DNA of 49,341 nt from Acrasis kona (GCA_026419775.2 JAOPGA020000741.1:1-49341), one strand, 5' to 3'; numbered from the stretch's first letter, positions 31,960-43,450 are shown. Notes: generated by a model not told the origin, from the sequence alone. A program made the numbers and translations.

Positions 31960-32680
31960 ATGTCTGGAACGAACTGTTTCGTGTTGATAGTGAATGGTAA
32001 TCTGTCTCATGCAGAGGTACGTTCTTTGAGCGCTTGTTCGAATGATGAATAGTTTCCGGGTGCAAAGAATTTAGCTTGCTCGTATCAGTTTGTGTATGGG
32101 AGCGATTGGGAGGTGGTGAGGGTGACTGGTGAAGGAGCGAATATGGAGACTGGATTAACGCAGCTATCGGAGAGAGGTGCTGGGACTAGAGCTATATACT
32201 TGTGGAACTTTCCGCTAGAGATTACATTCAGGAGCACGAATCCTTATGGATGGCCGAAGCTATGTGTGAATGTATGCGAAGGAAATGCAAAGACTACAAT
32301 AAAAGGATACGGGTGGTGTCATGTTCCTGTAAATCCTGGTAGACATTCAAATACAATTCGATTATTCAAACCAAGAAATTCATCGATAATACAGGGCATT
32401 TTATCAAGTATTACAGGTAAAACACCAGAGTTCATCAACCCCACGTCGATATGTGAGGGCGAGGGTAGGGAAGGTATTTATATTTTAAATCTTTAATCTA
32501 ATCTTTCAAATAGTAACACGTGTACAGAGCGAAGGGACTGTTCGAGTCGTTTTCGATGTTATGATAAAAGATATGACGAAATTTGGATTTGAACCTGTCA
32601 ATACAAAGCATCACCAATCCATTTTACATGAGGACGAGGATGTTCCAGATGAAATAGAAACAAGCAAAAGATTAAACTAA
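31960..32680 (+). CDS. B9D1: B9 domain protein, B9D1-like
   Basis: 214 aa from three exons (31960-32016, 32053-32473, 32514-32680; introns 36 and 40 nt). The B9 (C2-like) domain shows FVLIVNGNLSHAEFPGA, YQFVYGSDWEVV, RAIYLWNFPLEITFRSTNPYGWP, GYGWCHVPVNPGRH and EGEGREVTRVQSEGTV, matching B9D1 in order and length. B9D1 belongs to the MKS/B9 module of the ciliary transition zone. The stop lies 4 bases from the stop of SAMHD1 on the other strand. Confidence 0.9.
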
Positions 32681-32684
32681 TTTA

Positions 32685-34180
32685 TTAAAGTTTCAAATGT
32701 TGTGGAACTACTTCCAAATGTTCTGGTTTGGTCTTCTTGAATGGACTTGGACTTCCCTTACTTCCCTTGATGTCGAAATTAAATCTCTTTAAACATTTTT
32801 GGAATGCATGATGGGCAGCCTCAGAATGAGAGGCATCTCTCACATACAGTCGGATACTTCTTTCACTAAAACTATCAGGAATCAACATGCTAACCTGCTC
32901 CTTTTTAATATTAAAGGAATTAGGGTTGCCTTGCTGATAGAACCTCACATTGTCAACTGGATTCTTATCCTTCATTGCATAGTTGATTACCAAATTGTGA
33001 ACAATGACATGATCAGGCTTTAGTTTTCCGTCACTACAAGAAGCGATATCGCTCTCTGTTATTTTTATTTCATATTGGTCATTTGACAACAAAACTTCGT
33101 CTACAAATTTATACAAGTTTCTGGTTCTTAACCTTCTAATGATACTTCTGGACTCGTTTAATTCAGGATCTTGACTGGCCTCGATGCTTCGCAGGACACC
33201 ATCCGTAAGATTAACATATTTGTGCTTATCATAAATAGCTTCACTAAGCTTTAACACCGGGTCAGCCTTTAATAATGCGTCGGTAATCATGTACTCGACT
33301 GCTTTTCCGACTCTGTGAGAATAGACTTGTTTATGAAGACTGTAACGAGTGTGGAACATTTCATACAAATTATAAACTTCTTTCGATGAGAAGCATATTT
33401 CATCGTTAATGACTTTACTAAACTTTAATAATCTCGTGGCGTCGTAGCTTGATTTGTAGCCAAGGTTCATGCTGTCTCTTTGGAGGTAGTCGAACTTATC
33501 GACGTCTATACTGTTGGTCTTGTTGGCTACAATTTGGTACAAGAACTTGCGGTCGGAATCCTCTGGAACGTTTCCGAGAATTAGATTTTTTACAAAGTCA
33601 GCGTCGGCCTTGTCCATGTCAATGTTGTTGTCCTCGAGCAAATAGTCAAACATCATCAATGAACCATCTTCGTGGCACCATCTGCTGCTTAAGGGTACGT
33701 TGGAACTAGAATGTGAGTTTAATAAAAATCAAAAAACTTACAATGCTCTTGGTATGAACTCGTTATCAAAAACATGGCTGAAAGGCCCGTGACCAAGATC
33801 ATGGCATAAGGCTGCCACTTTGACGAGAAACTGTTCTCTTTCGGTTATTTCTAGATATGGCTGTGATATTTTGAGGGAAGTCATCCACTCTTCGGCCAAA
33901 TGTGAGACGCCTATAGAATGTTAGCTTAATCTGTAACTCTCTTACCAATGCAGTGCTCAAATCGGTTGTTTGTTGCTCCTGGAAATACAAAATAGCATGA
34001 TCCTAACTGCTTAAGGTCTCTTAATCTTTGAAACTGGGGAGTATCAACAAACTGCATAATCTCCTTGTCTATTCTAATGTGGCCATGTATTGGATCATTG
34101 TATGTCTTGAACGTTGGTATATCAACTTCATGGTAAGCTCTATAAGCACTTTTGGTTGGAGTTCTGAAGTTGTCCTCCAT
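32685..34180 (-). CDS. SAMHD1-like dNTP triphosphohydrolase (no SAM domain)
   Basis: 474 aa from three exons (34180-33946, 33910-33742, 33705-32685; introns 35 and 36 nt). The HD domain is intact: NRFEHCIGVSHLAEEW (first His), CHDLGHGPFSHVF (His-Asp) and DVDKFDYLQRDS (last Asp) supply the metal ligands. NDPIHGHIRIDKEIMQFVDTP near the N-terminus is the family's signature start. There is no SAM domain before it, and the first ATG consistent with this is at 34180. Removes triphosphate from dNTPs; limits nucleotide pools and can restrict retroelements in animals. The C-terminal regulatory part is present. Confidence 0.92.
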
Positions 34181-34360
34181 TTTCTCAATAACATAAACGG
34201 AAAGATTGACCACTATATTGTAAAAGACATGAAGCACTGCATATATATACAACAATAATACAATGATATTTAATGTAGTTATAATTTGATGGTAACACAC
34301 CATCAAGTTTTCTAATTACATGCTCCTATCACTCTAGCAAAAACGAATTGTCAAAGTTTG

Positions 34361-34855
34361 TCAATTATTTTGTTCCGCACGAATATTTCTATCTACAGGT
34401 ATTGAATACATTGTCTTCATTTGTCTCCCAAAAGTATCTGTTTGCCTTCTTCTTGTCTGTCTTGTTCTAATGGACTCCTCTATACTCAACCCACTGTGAA
34501 CTTGAATTACTCTGCTTCCATGTCTGGAGCCGAACCTAAAATCCTCTCCTTCTCCATCAAATCGTGTGTACTTATCTGGAACTGCTTCCGGTGGGAGTCT
34601 GGTGACCTCGAGCGATTTTTTTATACGCTTTTTTATGAACTGACTATCTACTAATGGTCTGTAGTGGTTCAAAACAGTATGGGAGCGCTTTTTTATATTT
34701 ACATCAGTTGGTATACTGTAGTTTTCTAATTGTGACCTCATAATTGTGTTTCTATTCATAATGGGTTTGTTGAGTATGTTCTCATCCTTGATGTTCGAAT
34801 TTTTGTGTGCAGAGTATGTGGACATCCCACTAACATAATTTTTGCGTAGTTGCAT
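34361..34855 (-). CDS. Hypothetical basic protein
   Basis: 164 aa, single exon, not recognised. Arg/Lys-rich, with alternating Pro/Tyr motifs (LNHYRPLVDSQFIKKRI, LPPEAVPDKYTRFDGEGEDF, TMYSIPVDRNIRAEQNN) reminiscent of microtubule-inner or axonemal small proteins. Given neighbours POC1 and B9D1, a flagellar role is a speculation worth testing. Confidence 0.55.
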   Translation of the reverse strand: MQLRKNYVSGMSTYSAHKNSNIKDENILNKPIMNRNTIMRSQLENYSIPTDVNIKKRSHTVLNHYRPLVDSQFIKKRIKKSLEVTRLPPEAVPDKYTRFDGEGEDFRFGSRHGSRVIQVHSGLSIEESIRTRQTRRRQTDTFGRQMKTMYSIPVDRNIRAEQNN

Positions 34856-35526
34856 GATGTCCGCCGAACCAACTGGAAATATACTTTTTTTGGTATCACT
34901 AAAATAGATTGGTGATACAATGCCACAGCTTCGTTAGGCTCAGAAGGTCACCTGACGAAGTTAATTTCGAAAATTATTACATTTGCAGGCAAAAAGAGTT
35001 AATTATGAAGGAGATGTCACTGACTTCGTTACGGAAATGAATGTTTATTTAAAACTGGAGTCCTCAATCTCCTGGCCCCATTGTAAATGAGCTAATGAGC
35101 ACCCTATATCCCTATACAACGGTGCAACATATATAAAAAGGAAGGAAGAAGCACTTGAGGGCCGTAGAAGTACGTTCTCAATTTTACGGAAGAGCATGTC
35201 ATTAAATTCGGGGGACACTGGATTTTAGTGTTTGATTGTGAAATGTACTTTCTCATGACAGTTTTAAAGTCAATGTTGGGGGCATAGAATCGCACCTCTC
35301 CTTGTCATCTGGTCTTTTGAAAAATCAAGATTCATCTCTGCCGTCGTTCTTCTTCCTCCTCGTCTAAGTTTAATGAGTGAAAATTTTGTTTGAAATCTTA
35401 CCAAAAAAGATATAACATATAGTGTTAATGAGAATTAAATCATGTGTATGAAATGCAAGAAAAAAGTATTCATCATCTGCGCTTTACAATGTTGTTAATA
35501 ACTGTCAATGTCACAATAACAAACAA
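34856..35526. other. Intergenic stretch without identified gene
   Basis: AT-rich with scattered short ORFs on both strands, none with recognisable content. One short inverted repeat (GGTATCAC...GTGATAC, about 34891-34914) and a TATATAAAAAGG element near 35130 are visible. Nothing further supported. Confidence 0.4.
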
Positions 35527-37373
35527 ATGAAGCTGACGGCAGGTGTTTCATTGGTGGTGCTGATGGTATCGGCATATACAGTGATTCTTCAAAGAAATAT
35601 TCTTATTGATCCGGGTTTGGAGAATGTTATGAAAAAAATTATATCAGAATTTACGTATGATGATGGAAACTCTGAAATTTCGTACAAAGATTGTACCAAT
35701 GTTAACATGATATGGAATTGGGTCGAGCACTATTGTGATAGCCTTTATACGGATCAAAAACCAACTGAAAGCTGGTCAACAGTTGATATCACAAATCCAT
35801 CTAATCTCGTTCCAGTTCCAATGAGCTTTAAGGCCATTCAGTCAGTAAACGTAATCTCTGCTGTAAGTCCCAACACCTTAATTTCTTTGAACATTCAGGT
35901 GTACATAGGAAGGGCACAAGTTATACCGAAAGATGCAAAAACCCTTCGAGGAGGTATTAATGGATATAAGTGGGATAAAGATTGGATTGATGACAAAACA
36001 CATACCCAGTATCGATTATTTTTACTTGAAAATAACGAACCTGAAGAAGATGCCAACTATAAATCTCAAATAGAACAAGCGTCAAAAGAGCCCCACTCTC
36101 AATTTTTCTTCTTGAATAGCATCTCAAAAAATAAAACAAGAGCAGTTCTGGACGGACTTCAAGAAATAAATTGGATCAACGAAGAAAACACCGACACTAT
36201 ATTCTTCAAGATCAACATTATTAATGCAAACCTTGCTAGGTTGGCGCAGGTGTTAGTTGTATGGGACAGAGATCCAACTGGTACATTTGAAAGTTTTGTA
36301 GTGACCAGTACCGCTCCCGATGATGGATTCTATCCAGATTGGAAGTCGATGGACGTAAGTCTATTTAATTACGTTTTTTTTCAAACATTGTAGAACAACG
36401 ACATGATGAGAATATTTTTTGAACTTTTATCTGTTTTGACCATAGTTATATTGATCGTCTACAAGATCGGAGAACTCCTTGGAAGAGGTAAAAACTTTTA
36501 TTCTTCAAAAGAAGTTAAACATTTTCAGAAAACTTTAATTTATTTGACATTTTTTTTGACCTTGAAATATATTGCATCATTTCAATGATCTACCATTGTT
36601 ATGTCTGGTACCAAATAAACGACGCAAGTGACAAATATAGAGCACGCTTAGGGGCACCTTACAAGGGAATGGTATTAACACCAGATCAACAATTTTTAAC
36701 AAAAAGTATTATGAAGAGTTTATATCAAGGATGTGAAATTGTCGGTAAACTTTGTCCAGGAACTGTTTTTGGTATTTTAAACGGAACAAGTCCCTTTCGG
36801 TTAACATTTATAAGATCAGGAATCATTATGATGTTCTTGTATTGTGTTTTAATTTTTGATCGTATTCCTAAAAATAGTTCTTTTGCCTTGCTTCCTAACA
36901 TTCTAAGAAAAACTGCTCCTGAGCTTCTTCGTATTGGTCTTTTGCTGTTTTTATTGTTTAGTGTTTATGCAGCTGTTGGTACCTTGTTGTTCGGTCATTC
37001 CATGTCTGGCTTCTTGACTCTCTCCGCGAGCTTTCAAACGTGTATAGAAATGGCATTGGGAAATGACATTGAGTTGGAGGATATAGTAAGTGAATTTGTC
37101 GATAATAAAATCGTAAGAGACAGTAATTCTATCGTACCGATTATGCTTTTACCCATTTTGTATAAATGGAGCTTCATGATATTGATGACGTTCATCTTGA
37201 TCAATATTTTTGTTGCCATTGTAACGAATGCATATGATGTGGTAAGGGAGGAACAAGGAGACGACAAGGACGATTGGTTCAACGTGATGGGAGAAAGAAT
37301 CAAAAAGGTAGCGAATGTCCTCTGGGAACTCACAAGACCAAAAAAGAAAATACCAAAGATGAAGAAACTATAA
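35527..37373 (+). CDS. TRP-family cation channel, mucolipin/polycystin type
   Basis: 588 aa from three exons (35527-36354, 36394-36487, 36529-37373; introns 39 and 41 nt). TM1 at residues 5-22; then a ~250-residue luminal/extracellular domain (RGGINGYKWDKDWIDD, FFLNSISKNKTRAVLDGL). A TM2-TM6 block follows, with pore helix/filter ASFQTCIEMALGNDIELEDI and S6 MILMTFILINIFVAIVTNAYDVV. The large TM1-TM2 domain and acidic filter match TRPML/PKD2-like channels of endolysosomes or flagella. It ends with a short basic tail (RPKKKIPKMKKL). Orthology to TRPML versus PKD2 is unresolved. Confidence 0.85.
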
Positions 37374-37388
37374 AGTGAAATTTTCTTT

Positions 37389-38590
37389 TTACATTAAACT
37401 ACATTTGTCTTTTTTTGGACTTGAAAATCTATTTGGACTATTTTGATACACAAAAGACCTCCTTCTCACCATCAGTTGTGATGACGCGGGTCCACTTTGC
37501 TTCATTCTTAAAATACAATTTATTGACTGTTCAGGTTTAGGATCACTTGCGAGCAGACACAGCCCAGTGCTAATGCTCCAAGTGCGAACAGTGCCATCAC
37601 TACATGCACTCGCTATAATGTCATGGTCGATAACACACATGGAATTTATTTTATCAGTGTGACCAGATAAAGTCTTTATTAAAGCACCAGTGTCAACATC
37701 ATGGATGTGTATGTTGTGATCTCCACATGATGCAATTAAATTGTTTCCGATTTTCAAAAGTTGTGATATTTTTTCTTTATGCGGTGTTTTTATTTCTCGA
37801 AGGCTGGTGGCCAGGGTTAGATCCCAAATTCTTATTGTTCTATCTACACTTGCGGATGCTAGTCGACAATGTTCTCTATAATGCCCTAGTTCTTCCAATG
37901 CCGAGATGCTGAACGAGTGGCCCTTAAGTTCCTGGATGCGCTCTTTGGTTTCCAAATCATAACCTCTGATTACCCGATCATCTGAACCAGTGTATAGTAG
38001 ATGTGCTTCTTGGTGGTACAGTATTGTATTAATGTCGAACCTCTGTTTGAACATAGCCGTACATTCCCCGGAGTATAAACTCCAAACACAAGCGGTATCG
38101 TCACGACTACCTGTCGCAATTGTGTCGTTATTGATAGTGGTGATACAATCAACGTATTCTTTATGACCCACCAACACTTGTACGAGATCTCCGTTTGTGT
38201 TCCATATTCGAATCGTTTTGTCCCTGGACACAGTTCCAAAAGTTGTTGATGATATTTGTGCTATTCCAGTGACATGCTCAGTGTGTCCCTCAAGCGTATT
38301 GATACAACAACCAGTATTAATATCCCACAACCTCACCAAGTTGTCGACACCTCCCGTCACTAACCCGTCAAAATTGCTCATTCTATTTATTTTATTGTTT
38401 GTAACGGCGAATTCACCGAAATTGAACTCAGATTTCCAAAGTCTAATCGAACATAAATACTGAAGAATCTCGTTCATGAATTTAAACACATAAATAAACA
38501 TAAATGATGTTTCCTCACTTGTAAACACTTGTTGATCTCTTGGTCCAAGTCCTTCATGGTGCATCCACTCTGCTCAGAGCGCAAAGTCAT
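37389..38590 (-). CDS. WD40-repeat protein
   Basis: 380 aa from two exons (38590-38519 and 38459-37389; 59-nt intron). About seven WD40 repeats occupy residues 45-340 (TGGVDNLVRLWDINTG, GTVSRDKTIRIWNTNGD, ATGSRDDTACVWSLYSG, ASASVDRTIRIWDLTLA, SACSDGTVRTWSISTG), forming one propeller. No F-box, LisH or other accessory domain is visible. M1 (38590) or M12 (38557) may be the start. The C-terminus is basic (RRRSFVYQNSPNRFSSPKKDK). Scaffold function; partner unknown. It converges with the channel gene, 15 bases apart. Confidence 0.85.
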
Positions 38591-38906
38591 GACATGGTGA
38601 ATGCAGAGCTGCGGGCCTGGAAATGAACTCCGTTCGATCCATCTCCTCGGAGGAAGATAAGAATAACAAATCAAAGGTTCAGCGGAAATTCCTAGACGTA
38701 TATATATCACAATTAATTATTATATATGTAACTTCTGGACATGAAATAAATTAAGGTTGTGAGGTATAGGTACTCACAATCTTGCTTCTACTTGGCGTTA
38801 GTTCATTCCTCGAATTGCCATTTTAAATCGAGTTATATATAACTGAAGAATATTTACTCATTCTATTAAAAATTCATAGGTGCACATTTTACTATTTCAA
38901 TTTATA
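38591..38906. other. Intergenic stretch before tRNA-Asp
   Basis: AT-rich spacer between the WD40 gene start and tRNA-Asp. No ORF or repeat of note seen. Confidence 0.4.
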
Positions 38907-38977
38907 TCAGCACTAGTATAGTGGTAGAATACAAGACTGTCACTCTTGTGACCGGGGTTCGATTCCCCGGTGCTGAG
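38907..38977 (+). tRNA. tRNA-Asp (anticodon GTC)
   Basis: 71-nt cloverleaf without CCA. The acceptor stem TCAGCAC/GTGCTGA is a perfect 7 bp, discriminator G. Anticodon stem CAAGA/TCTTG with loop CTGTCAC gives GTC (Asp). T-arm CGGGG-TTCGATT-CCCCG. The D-arm (GTAT...ATAC) is one base short so that its last pair competes with the anticodon stem. A T4 run follows as a Pol III terminator. Internal A and B boxes (TAGTATAGTGG, GGTTCGATTCC) are intact. Confidence 0.93.
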
Positions 38978-39030
38978 TTTTCTCTATTTTAAAGAATTTT
39001 GAGAACGCGTCAATATAATTGAGGTTACGG

Positions 39031-39557
39031 ATGTCTTTTGTTTGGTCAAGGATGGTCGTAAGTTTGTTGTTGTTGTGATTGTAGCTGTTGTTGGGGGCTT
39101 CTTAAATCTTACATTCACGACACTACTCATGTTTATTTGATACACACCGCAACAGCAAAAACTCCCTTATTTTCTGGATGGTGTCATAAAGGAAATGTGT
39201 GGTATGACCAGAGAATTAAACATTGATCGATTCGTTCACTTGAGAAATCAAATCGTCAAGAATCAACAATTCGAATTGTCCATCGACGTGTTGAATTACT
39301 TTAATCACAAGGATCATATGATCAACAAGAACAAACAAGGGTGGAAACAAGTCATGAACGAACACAAATGGATCAGCGTGGATGATAACAAATCGCTCAC
39401 GTTTGCAAATTCATCAAGATTCAAACGAGATTCAGATTTGATTTCTACGGTCATGCCCATTTGTAGCGTGAACATCGAGTCCAAGTATTTATTAGAGGCG
39501 CTAGGATGGGATGCACCGTTGGATCCATTGTTGGTGTCACAAAACAAAACTTTTTAA
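39031..39557 (+). CDS. Hypothetical small protein, two-exon model
   Basis: A clearly coding-looking frame from 39156 to 39557 (LPYFLDGVIKEMCGMTREL ... LLEALGWDAPLDPLLVSQ) needs an upstream start. A 98-nt GT-AG intron (39058-39155) would add MSFVWSRMV from 39031, giving 142 aa; otherwise translation begins at the ATG at 39195 (120 aa). Not recognised. The ALGWDxPLDP ending recalls segments in sacsin-like proteins, but this is weak. Confidence 0.4.
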
Positions 39558-39756
39558 TATTGGAATGAGACGACATTTGTAGTGTCAAGAAGAATACAAC
39601 TTAAACGACGGGGATTTACAAGCAAATGCCCACACTGTGATGTAATATTTGAGATTCTGATGGCTATTTACTTTGAATAACTTATAATAAGCAATTGTTT
39701 ATATATTGCTTAATAAAATAGTTTTTAGATGTATTTAATATTAAATCAAATCATAA

Positions 39757-39841
39757 GGGCGTGTAACTCAGTTGGTAATTACTAATATAGAGTGCTTGCT
39801 TAGCATGCAAGAAGTCTCCGGTTCAATTCCGGACTCGTCCA
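39757..39841 (+). tRNA. tRNA-Ala (AGC) with 12-nt D-loop insertion, copy 1
   Basis: 85 nt. The acceptor stem GGGCGTG/CTCGTCC carries the G3-U70 pair that identifies alanine tRNA, plus a U6-U67 mismatch also present in yeast tRNA-Ala; discriminator A. Anticodon stem CTTGC/GCAAG, loop TTAGCAT (AGC). T-arm TCCGG-TTCAATT-CCGGA. The D-stem ACTC/GAGT is intact, but between positions 20 and 21 lies an extra AATTACTAATAT (39777-39788). Without it the molecule is a standard 73-nt tRNA. B box intact; A box has A10 instead of G10. A T5 run follows immediately. It is identical to the copy at 43451. Confidence 0.9.
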
Positions 39842-40304
39842 TTTTTGTTATATTTTAAACTAGACTAAAAAAATGGTCAAATAATGTTCTGTGTGGTTAG
39901 TCACTATTGATTTAAAAAGATAACACTGCTGAGATATATATACCTTATTTGGTTTTATTATATTTTTAATTTCTTATACCCATTTTTTCTTTGTAACTGG
40001 GTAAGGACAGCTTTTGTGCAGCACATCATTCTGAAGCAAATAAATTGAAGTTTTACAGGTATTTTTTTTTGGCAGTTCTGTTATAGGAACAATTGCCCTT
40101 TGATAGCTATTACAACATTAAAATTCCCGCCCCTTGTCATTCGACATATTTGAAGAAAGTAGCTCACAGTATTGAAATAGCATGTTAATACCAACATATT
40201 TATAGTTTTGAAACCGCAAACAAATATTGCGATGCTGTGTAGTAGTGTTTAATTGACCATCAATGTCATAGAGACCAGTTTAACAAAAGAGGAAACTATA
40301 TCAT
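39842..40304. other. Spacer between tRNA-Ala and decayed transposon
   Basis: Very AT-rich, with no ORF of note. It presumably contains the left end of the decayed piggyBac-like element, but no terminal repeat could be identified. Confidence 0.35.
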
Positions 40305-42302
40305 TTGATGGACAATGATGAAGAATTAATTACACAACCAAAGAAGAAGAAAAAGAAAAAGTTCAAATCAAAAACAAATGGTGATTTATCAAGAGCTTTG
40401 CAGCAATTCCAACCGTTGGATAATATCAATGTTGCTCTAGAAATTGTCGCAAACAATAATGCCAACAACATTCAAATTGATACACAACCAGAAACCACAT
40501 CTGAGAAGCAGACAAATGAGCAAACAGGAAATCTCCCAATACAGAAACGAAAGTACACATCATTGGTTGATGCATTAGTTCCTGATAAATCAATTTAAGC
40601 AGCAGTAATCGACTTTGTGCAAAAAGGATGGGTACTTTTAAATGATAAAAAGCTGGTTCGGTTAGATGTTGTGCAAGACTCAAAACTAAAAACACAGTTT
40701 GAAATACCACTACAAGCTTACAAGGCAATGTCTGAGACAATGGCTGTAATAATTAAGGATATAATAAACAGTAACTTACATTCCTTAGCATCAAAAACGT
40801 CTTTTAAAGCAAGAAACAAAAACACCACTGTGTACAAACTTATTGATATACAGGATGTATATTATTTACATGGTATTTTGATTGAAGCCAGTGATCTTCG
40901 TTATGTGTGTTAGTCAGGATGAACTTCAAAAGATAGTGGATGATTTAAATAAGACATTTGCCAAGCATTTTGAGTTTGGTTCAGAGCTCACTATAGATGA
41001 AGTTGTTTGGAAATATCAGATATCATCAGCTAAGAAAGCACTTGTTTGCAATACACCTCTTGAGTGTCCTTCAGTTTATTACCCTAGAAAGCCTGATCCT
41101 AATGGACTTGGAGCTCACGCTGTTGCAGTTAAGCTTGAAGGAATTAACAATCCATATATTTGCATGCTGCTCCCGTTCATCAAGCAGCCATTCACATCAA
41201 ATCAGTCAGCTGTTGAACAGTGCCAAGAACACATTTCAAGTGTCTCCAATGAAAATGATGTTTTCAATTGGACAATGGATGCTAGTTATAAAGGAAAATT
41301 TGTGTTCAGTGATGAATCAAATATGGCTGTTGCATCTATGAAGTCAACAGTATTTCAATATGTCTGGACAGTATTAGAGCATGAGTTTAAAAATAGGTTA
41401 TAGCAAGCTTGCTTTTAATACAAAAATGAAAGTGGTTGCTGTTGTTTACAAGGACTATATCAATAATGAGAGTGATGGCTTTGTTATTCGAGGCATTTTT
41501 AAATTTTGGGGAGCGCCATATTATTTGACGCAGCGTGGAATTGAAGGAAGCGAAGAAATGTCAGAGTTGCCGGAAGATTGGAAGAGGTCCATTTATGCTA
41601 GTATGCTAGGATATGTTAGTATGGACACTTTCAAGCGATTCAACAAGCACTTTAGAGTTCTCAAGCCTCTCTCTGTTCTCCGAAAAATCTCTACAATACT
41701 CATGGAAACTTCCCGTTCCATTTGGACCGCTCGATGTGTTTACAAGGCAAACTGTGAACACGAGCAATCACCTTCTCGGTGATTTGTATATATAATTTTT
41801 TGTGTAAGGTAACTCATCAATAACTATTGACGGGGGTTGTAAAACTACCAATAAACTTTCAGGCTTATCCCTGTTTTCTAAAAAACAATAATGAGAGTGA
41901 TAACAGCAGAGCTGATAGTCACACAGACAATGAAGATGAAGTAACTACCATCAATTAATTAGTAAGATATATAAGAAGTACTTTAATGCAATAAATGTAG
42001 CTGACAAGAAGTATAATGAATTTTCATTCAACTTCAAAGTAGAAGACTGAAGCAAAAAAATGATTCTGTGCTTCTTAAATACAGCAATGCTGAAAGCTCA
42101 TAGCTTGCACAGTCAATGTATTGAAGGGGTAAGATATAGAAAATTTAGAAAAGTAGTGGCAGAATCATTAACAGCAATTAATGAAACGGAAAAAGACAAC
42201 ACAGGAGGGTGACCAGTAAGGTCAAACTCAGCCAAGATTGTTAAGCGAGGGCGGCTTAAAAAAGTTGAAATTAAAAGAAGAAGGCCAAAAAAAATTATGT
42301 AA
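40305..42302 (+). pseudogene. Decayed piggyBac-like transposase, interrupted by LINE fragment
   Basis: Consecutive segments in changing frames follow the piggyBac order: a Lys-rich N-terminus (40305 on), KLIDIQDVYYLHGILI, DDLNKTFAKHFEFGSELTIDEVVW (first catalytic Asp, about 40990), YYPRKPDPNGLGAHAVAVKL, and after the insertion NAINVADKKYNEFSFNF (like NGVDKAD, third Asp) and YRKFRKVVAESL. Disablements: in-frame TAA at 40596-40598, frameshifts near 40905 and 41390, TGA near 42050 and near 42210, plus a 409-nt LINE insertion at 41477-41885. Only distantly related to the element at 1-1493. Confidence 0.6.
41461..41901 (+). mobile_element. 5'-truncated LINE with 16-nt target-site duplication
   Basis: Insert 41477-41885 is flanked by perfect copies of CAATAATGAGAGTGAT (41461-41476 and 41886-41901). 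It encodes, from its first base to TGA at 41780-41782, the last ~100 residues of a LINE-type ORF2 (LPEDWKRSIYASMLGYVSM, then ISTILMETSRSIWTARCVY). About 100 nt of 3' UTR follow, ending in a short A-rich tail. Excising the insert and one duplication rejoins the host transposase frame (KDYINNESD|NSRADSH). Target-primed reverse transcription explains truncation, tail and duplication. Confidence 0.75.
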
Positions 42303-42573
42303 GACATTTATACCTTGTAGTTGACTATTGGTCTTAAGATAATAAATTATTTTCCATTGCATGACAATTTAAAATTTTTGGATAATTTTTTTTTAACTTT
42401 CTGTTTCTTGTTAACATTCCCGTTTATCTTGTCATTTCTTCTTTTAATTGTATATTACGTTTGGTTGATAAACTTAATGTTATGGCTATTACTCTTCATA
42501 GACGCATTACTGACAGATTGTAAAATAAAATTTCTTGTTGTGGTTACCTTCCGCTAATAGAGAGTACTCGAAT

Positions 42574-42966
42574 ATGAATGTGGAAGGAACTTCTTTCTTT
42601 CTTTTTTCTTCTGCTATGATAACCTTTCTCTATCTCCAAAAAGGACTAAGTAATCAAGCAACTAAGAAGCCAGCTGCAACAAAAGACTTTAAAGGCATCA
42701 TTTACCAAGATCCAAATAAAGACCAAATCAATCCAACGCCAAACAAACCAGTCAAATAAGCCAAAAGTCACAAGAGGAAGAAAAAGAAACACAAGGAAGA
42801 AGAATCTGATACTGACAATAATGATCTTGAGTCCCATTACAAAAGTATTAATAAAGTTGGGGCAGGGCCCAATTTCCCGTTCAACCAAGAGAACTATGCT
42901 ACTAATCCCAACAAACACAAGTCTATCAAGAATGAACCACCTAAAGGCTCTTTGATTCAACTGTGA
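42574..42966 (+). pseudogene. Broken Lys/Asn-rich ORF in transposon island
   Basis: One frame reads through 42574-42966 with a single internal TAA (42757-42759). Both sides are polar and repetitive in the same style (KDFKGIIYQDPNKDQINPTP, SHKRKKKKHKEEESDTDNND, NKHKSIKNEPPKGSLIQL). It might be a decayed ORF1/gag-like protein of a retroelement or an N-terminal piece of another transposase. No family recognised. Confidence 0.3.
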
Positions 42967-43450
42967 AAAGCTAAAAAATTCAAAATATACTATAGTCATA
43001 TCATTTAGACCCGCACTTCAAATCAAAGCAGACAATCTTAATATCACTGTAGAAAGTTGTATTATGTAGCTTCTTCAATGAACTATCTTTTTAATGTCCT
43101 ACTCAATTATAAATTTTTTTATAATGGTCAAGAATCTGGTCTTCGTATATACATTCTGCATTGTTGAAGAGTGCAAGAAGAGTGAACATTTAAAGAGGAT
43201 GTTTAGGGAAAGGAACTAAAAGGGAACACCATCAAACAGTATTTTAAAAAAGAATCTTAGAAGTTTTGTTATACAAATTCTATAATGTTCAACCAGATGA
43301 CATTGTCCACTTTGGCATCAAGCATTTGGCATCAAGCATTTGGCATTACAATCAAATAGTTGAAGGTGAGAGATTTTCTTTTGTATTTTTTATAATTGGA
43401 AGTTTTTTTTTAATAATATCATAGATAATAAGTGTAATAATATTTATAAA
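42967..43450. other. AT-rich spacer with short tandem repeat
   Basis: No gene. A 14-nt unit GGCATCAAGCATTT is tandemly repeated about 2.4 times at 43314-43347. Confidence 0.45.

Noticed and set aside
39757-39841. GT...AG (16 nt) spliceosomal micro-intron in tRNA-Ala
   Set aside because: Removing GT-to-AG would delete G19 and spoil the D-loop; only removal of the 12-nt segment yields a normal tRNA.
42646-42999. Hydrophobic minus-strand ORF as a membrane protein
   Set aside because: It is the antisense of a Lys/Asn-rich plus-strand frame, which automatically reads as Phe/Leu/Val-rich.
43314-43347. 14-nt tandem repeat as a CRISPR-like array
   Set aside because: Fewer than three units and no spacers; a simple slippage repeat in AT-rich DNA.
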